A stretch of 36,101 nt of DNA, taken from NCBI GenBank assembly GCA_002686595.1, contig NYXZ01000104.1:1-36101 (forward strand), written 5' to 3'. Within the stretch, counting starts at the first letter, position 1, and each line of letters begins with the position of its first letter. This document shows positions 33,791 to 36,101 of the stretch, piece by piece. The notes under the pieces are model-generated. The model had not been told where the DNA came from, did not search any database, and saw only the letters and a list, made by a program, of their open reading frames with translations. Both the position numbers and the translations under genes were made by a program. The DNA is from Planctomycetota bacterium (GTDB taxonomy: Bacteria; Planctomycetota; UBA1135; GCA-002686595).

Positions 33791-35150
33791 GGGAGAGAAG
33801 CGCCATGAAATCCCGGGCGCTGACATTTTCCATATCGGCGATGGCAGCCCGGATTGTCGCGCGTCGCTCGGCTGACACACCATCCCCGCACAGGGCATCG
33901 AACTTGGCGTCCATCTGCTCATCACTCATGGGGTTGCGCGGATCGCCGATGGGAAAGTCGATCTGCTTTTCGAATTGGCGGCCATCGGTGGTATCCACGG
34001 CCACATGACAGCGTTGCACGGCCGGGAAGGCCTCTTCGAACTCCATGTTGGCGCTGACCTTGATCTTGTCGAGATTCATGCGCGTGCGCGGATCCTGGAT
34101 GGCCTCGTCGTCAAAGAGATCCGGCGTAACGCGCCCGTTGTTGAGGGCCGTGGCAATGCAATAGGGCAGGGAATGGTCAGCGGTCTCGCGGGTTTGGGGA
34201 TCGTACTTCGACGGATCCGAGAGGATGTCCGCCGCCTTGACCAGCGTTTGGATACGCACCTCAGCCACATCCTCGGCGCTGATGCCGTTCTCCGAAGTTA
34301 TCTCCAGCACACATGAAATCGGCGCATGGGTCAGGGCTTCCGTGGGGAAGGCCTTCATGCCGCAATCGAGGATGCGCCAACTGTCGCCGAGTCCATCGGT
34401 CAGGATTTCGAGTTTCCACTCGGGCCCATAGGCATCCACCAGGCCTTCCTTGCCACAGAAAACATGTTCCGGACCCTCGAAGCCCTCGGCGGCGAGCAGC
34501 GCCGCCCAGGCGCCGGCCTGGGTAGCCATGGGGTCCACGGTGTTCTTCATCATGGTCAGTTTGCCAGCCGTGACACAGCCCAGCGTGGCGTGGCGGGAAC
34601 CGGCGATCCCCACGGCATGGGAGATCTGGCCCGCATCAAGCCCCATGACCTTGGCGCAAGCATAGGCGGCTGCAAAAGCAGTCAGGGTGGCGTGGTGCCA
34701 ACCGCGCTCGCGAATGCCCGGAAAGGCGGCCTCGCACAGGCGCATCTCCACTTCATAAGCCAACACGATGGCGGTGATCACATCACGCCCCGAAGCGTCG
34801 ACGAGTTCGCCACAGGCCCACACACCGGGGATGATATCCGAGGGATGGCTGGGGTCCTGTTTCCAGTAGATGTCGTTGTAGTCCTGGGCACGCACCGCCA
34901 AGGCATTCAAGAAGGCGGCCGAGGTCACATTCGCACGCCGGCCTGAGCCGATGATCGAGCACTGCGGCGCCCCGCCGAGTTTCTGATCCACGCGATCCGC
35001 CATGGCGAAGTCGTGGGTTCCAGCGCCCCCGAAGCCACAGCCAACCGAGTCATATACGAAACGCTTGACGGCGGCGACGACATCGCCGGGGAGTTGTTCA
35101 AAGGTCATCTCCGCGGCAAAGGCGGCGATATTCTGGCTGACTGTGGGCAT
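33780..35150 (-). CDS. MmgE/PrpD family protein (2-methylcitrate dehydratase-like)
   Basis: The ATG at 35150 gives 456 residues, the usual length; the open frame goes 55 codons further upstream but the family similarity starts at VSQNIAAFAAEM. Typical blocks are VKRFVYDSVGCGFGG, WHHATLTAFAAAYACAKVMGL, KLTMMKNTVDPMATQAGAW, MKAFPTEALTHAPI, and ETADHSLPYCIATAL, the most characteristic family motif. Members include 2-methylcitrate dehydratase (propionate catabolism) and cis-aconitate decarboxylase, and others of unknown substrate. No prpB/prpC genes are nearby, so propionate use is not supported by context. It lies upstream of and overlaps the ABC ATPase gene. Confidence 0.9.
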   Translation of the reverse strand: MPTVSQNIAAFAAEMTFEQLPGDVVAAVKRFVYDSVGCGFGGAGTHDFAMADRVDQKLGGAPQCSIIGSGRRANVTSAAFLNALAVRAQDYNDIYWKQDPSHPSDIIPGVWACGELVDASGRDVITAIVLAYEVEMRLCEAAFPGIRERGWHHATLTAFAAAYACAKVMGLDAGQISHAVGIAGSRHATLGCVTAGKLTMMKNTVDPMATQAGAWAALLAAEGFEGPEHVFCGKEGLVDAYGPEWKLEILTDGLGDSWRILDCGMKAFPTEALTHAPISCVLEITSENGISAEDVAEVRIQTLVKAADILSDPSKYDPQTRETADHSLPYCIATALNNGRVTPDLFDDEAIQDPRTRMNLDKIKVSANMEFEEAFPAVQRCHVAVDTTDGRQFEKQIDFPIGDPRNPMSDEQMDAKFDALCGDGVSAERRATIRAAIADMENVSARDFMALLSHDG

Positions 35151-35494
35151 GGTTTGGTGTGGTTCCGGGGTGCTGTGTTTGGCTTCGCGTTCTTGGCCCG
35201 CTGGCTGGTCCGGTTCTCCTGGGGCGGCAATCAGAGCCGCCCGGACATCCGTAACCACAGCCGACCTTTTCAAAGCGCACAGTATTCCAAACTGGCGCCG
35301 GGCAGTCTCCCCCATCCTTCACCGAAGCTGTCTCGCGGGTTGCCGGCGGCCCCTCCTTGCCCCCCTGGCTCAAATCCAGCGAGGCCAACCGAAAGCTGGC
35401 CTTTACCAATCGCCGCGAACTCAAGGCAGAACGCGCAAACGGCCAGCAAGCTGACCGTTCGCGCGTTCTGGTGAGTTGCTGGTGATGGTCTGGC
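35151..35494. other. Intergenic region upstream of the MmgE/PrpD gene
   Basis: This 344-base gap carries the promoter of the MmgE/PrpD gene and the 3' region of the small membrane protein gene. No good -35/-10 pair was found; TTTGGAATACTG (minus strand, about 35287-35298) is a possible AT-rich -10 area. The frame of the MmgE/PrpD gene remains open to 35315, but no homology supports it. A strong hairpin with pseudoknot potential lies at 35427-35482. Confidence 0.5.
35427..35482 (-). terminator. Strong hairpin, possible pseudoknot, after the small membrane protein gene
   Basis: CAGAACGCGCAAACGG (35427-35442) and CCGTTCGCGCGTTCTG (35455-35470) form a 16-bp inverted repeat with one mismatch. CCAGCAA in the loop (35443-35449) is the exact reverse complement of TTGCTGG (35476-35482) outside the stem, permitting an H-type pseudoknot. 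On the minus strand it starts 13 bases past the stop at 35495, where a terminator is expected, but no U-tract follows. Either a structured terminator or a 3' mRNA-stabilising element. Confidence 0.5.
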
Positions 35495-35764
35495 CTAGAC
35501 GATGCCGCCCCCCATCAGGCAGCGCACCGCGCCCAGAACACCCATTAGCAGACCCAGGACCAGGGCCGCCAGGTAGGTGCCCTGGTGGCTGCCGCCCGGC
35601 TGGTCAGCGCCCTCGCGATCGGACATCAAGCCCACAATCCCCAGCACCATCACCACCAGGCAGAGGGGCACGCCGGCCCAGTTGATCCAGCCCAAACAGG
35701 GGAAGAAGCCGCCAACGGTGGCCACCAGGGCGAGGATGAGCAGGGTGGAAGTCAGGGTACGCAT
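35495..35764 (-). CDS. Small membrane protein of unknown function
   Basis: The protein has 89 residues from the ATG at 35764; the frame is open 22 codons upstream, but those overlap the neighbouring gene in Pro/Gly-rich sequence. It has two or three hydrophobic spans: LTSTLLILALVATVGGFFPCLGW (4-26), GVPLCLVVMVLGIVGLM (31-47) and TYLAALVLGLLMGVLGAVRCLM (63-84). A short polar loop (DREGADQPGGSHQG) lies between the last two. It resembles small proteins of the DUF4190 kind in general layout only. The upstream DUF2752-like gene ends two bases before its start, so the two form an operon. Confidence 0.72.
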   Translation of the reverse strand: MRTLTSTLLILALVATVGGFFPCLGWINWAGVPLCLVVMVLGIVGLMSDREGADQPGGSHQGTYLAALVLGLLMGVLGAVRCLMGGGIV

Positions 35765-35766
35765 GG

Positions 35767-36060
35767 TCAGTTCTTTCGTCGGCGATGGAGATGGACCAAG
35801 GCCCAGGCCGGGGCCAGGGCGAGAAGGCAAAGGGCTGGATACGCCAGAACCACCAGCCCATTCTGCCCCAGGGCCGCCCGAAGTTCACCATGGGAGAGAT
35901 GGGCCACGGCCCGGGACAAGCCGCAGAGCAGGCATCCCGGACAGCTCCGGGCCTCGATTCCCAGGCCCGTGAGGTGCGCCCCAGCCGCCACCTGATCCCC
36001 ATCCCAGGCCACCGAGACAAACAGGGCGGCCCAGGCCAGGGGCCCGAGAACCAGCGCCAA
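35767..36060 (-). CDS. DUF2752-like small membrane protein, 5' end uncertain
   Basis: From a TTG at 36060 the product has 97 residues, but the frame stays open to the window edge at 36101 and the true start may lie beyond it. The motif CPGCLLCGLSRAVAHLSHGE (40-59) is the signature of DUF2752 proteins (usually CPxCGxTRA), here with CxxCxxC from Cys40, Cys43 and Cys46. Hydrophobic spans occur at about 1-20 and 68-90, followed by a basic end LHRRRKN that should stay in the cytoplasm. Function is unknown in the family. The next gene, another small membrane protein, starts two bases after its stop. Confidence 0.72.
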   Translation of the reverse strand: MALVLGPLAWAALFVSVAWDGDQVAAGAHLTGLGIEARSCPGCLLCGLSRAVAHLSHGELRAALGQNGLVVLAYPALCLLALAPAWALVHLHRRRKN

Positions 36061-36101
36061 CCAGGACAGAATCGCCCCGATGTCGCGCCCTCCGGCGGCC
36101 C

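Overview
The window is GC-rich DNA (well over 60 % G+C by eye) from a Gram-negative-type bacterium. Supporting signs are lipoprotein signal peptides, a possible outer-membrane barrel ending in Phe, Tat translocase and type IV pilin-like genes. It is a normal chromosomal region: housekeeping genes, one tRNA and several genes for exported or surface proteins. I see no transposase, integrase, phage gene or CRISPR array. The organism cannot be named from sequence alone. The split glycine decarboxylase, the prepilin/PilX cluster, the rarity of strong Shine-Dalgarno sites and the style of the secreted propeller and Ig-repeat proteins would fit Planctomycetota or another deep-branching phylum; this is an inference.

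Layout. 1-6527 (minus strand): three monocistronic exported proteins, namely a ten-repeat Ig-like lipoprotein, a small barrel-like or lipoprotein candidate and a beta-propeller protein. Each is followed by a strong hairpin terminator. 6528-12166 (plus strand): a glycine riboswitch with an intrinsic terminator leads into gcvT-gcvH-gcvPA-gcvPB and a LipM-like lipoyl/octanoyl transferase, so the glycine cleavage system and an enzyme that can lipoylate GcvH form one apparent glycine-responsive operon. 12171-16722 (minus): a secreted hypothetical protein, tRNA-Gln(TTG) with its own promoter, cinA and tatC (overlapping), and a membrane-anchored coiled-coil protein ending in a BRCT-like domain. 17170-20623 (plus): coaE, rho and a GT4 glycosyltransferase. 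20636-24609 (minus): a GT2 glycosyltransferase coupled to a 1011-residue GT4 enzyme that carries a long tryptophan-patterned coiled coil. 24804-28884 (plus): three translationally coupled pilin-like genes. The last is a large PilX-like protein with one CxxCH motif. 28985-29926 (minus): trxB. 30037-31062 (plus): an inositol-monophosphatase-family enzyme. 31063-35150 (minus): an MmgE/PrpD protein, an ABC ATPase and an ABC permease with overlapping reading frames. 35495-36101 (minus): two small membrane proteins.

The most unusual items are the GT4 enzyme fused to a coiled coil with 15 Trp in one heptad register, the predicted extracytoplasmic BRCT-like protein, and the PilX-like protein with a potential haem-c site. 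None is proven to be a new system. Four gene junctions use the same one-base TGATG stop/start overlap, so translational coupling is a common device here.
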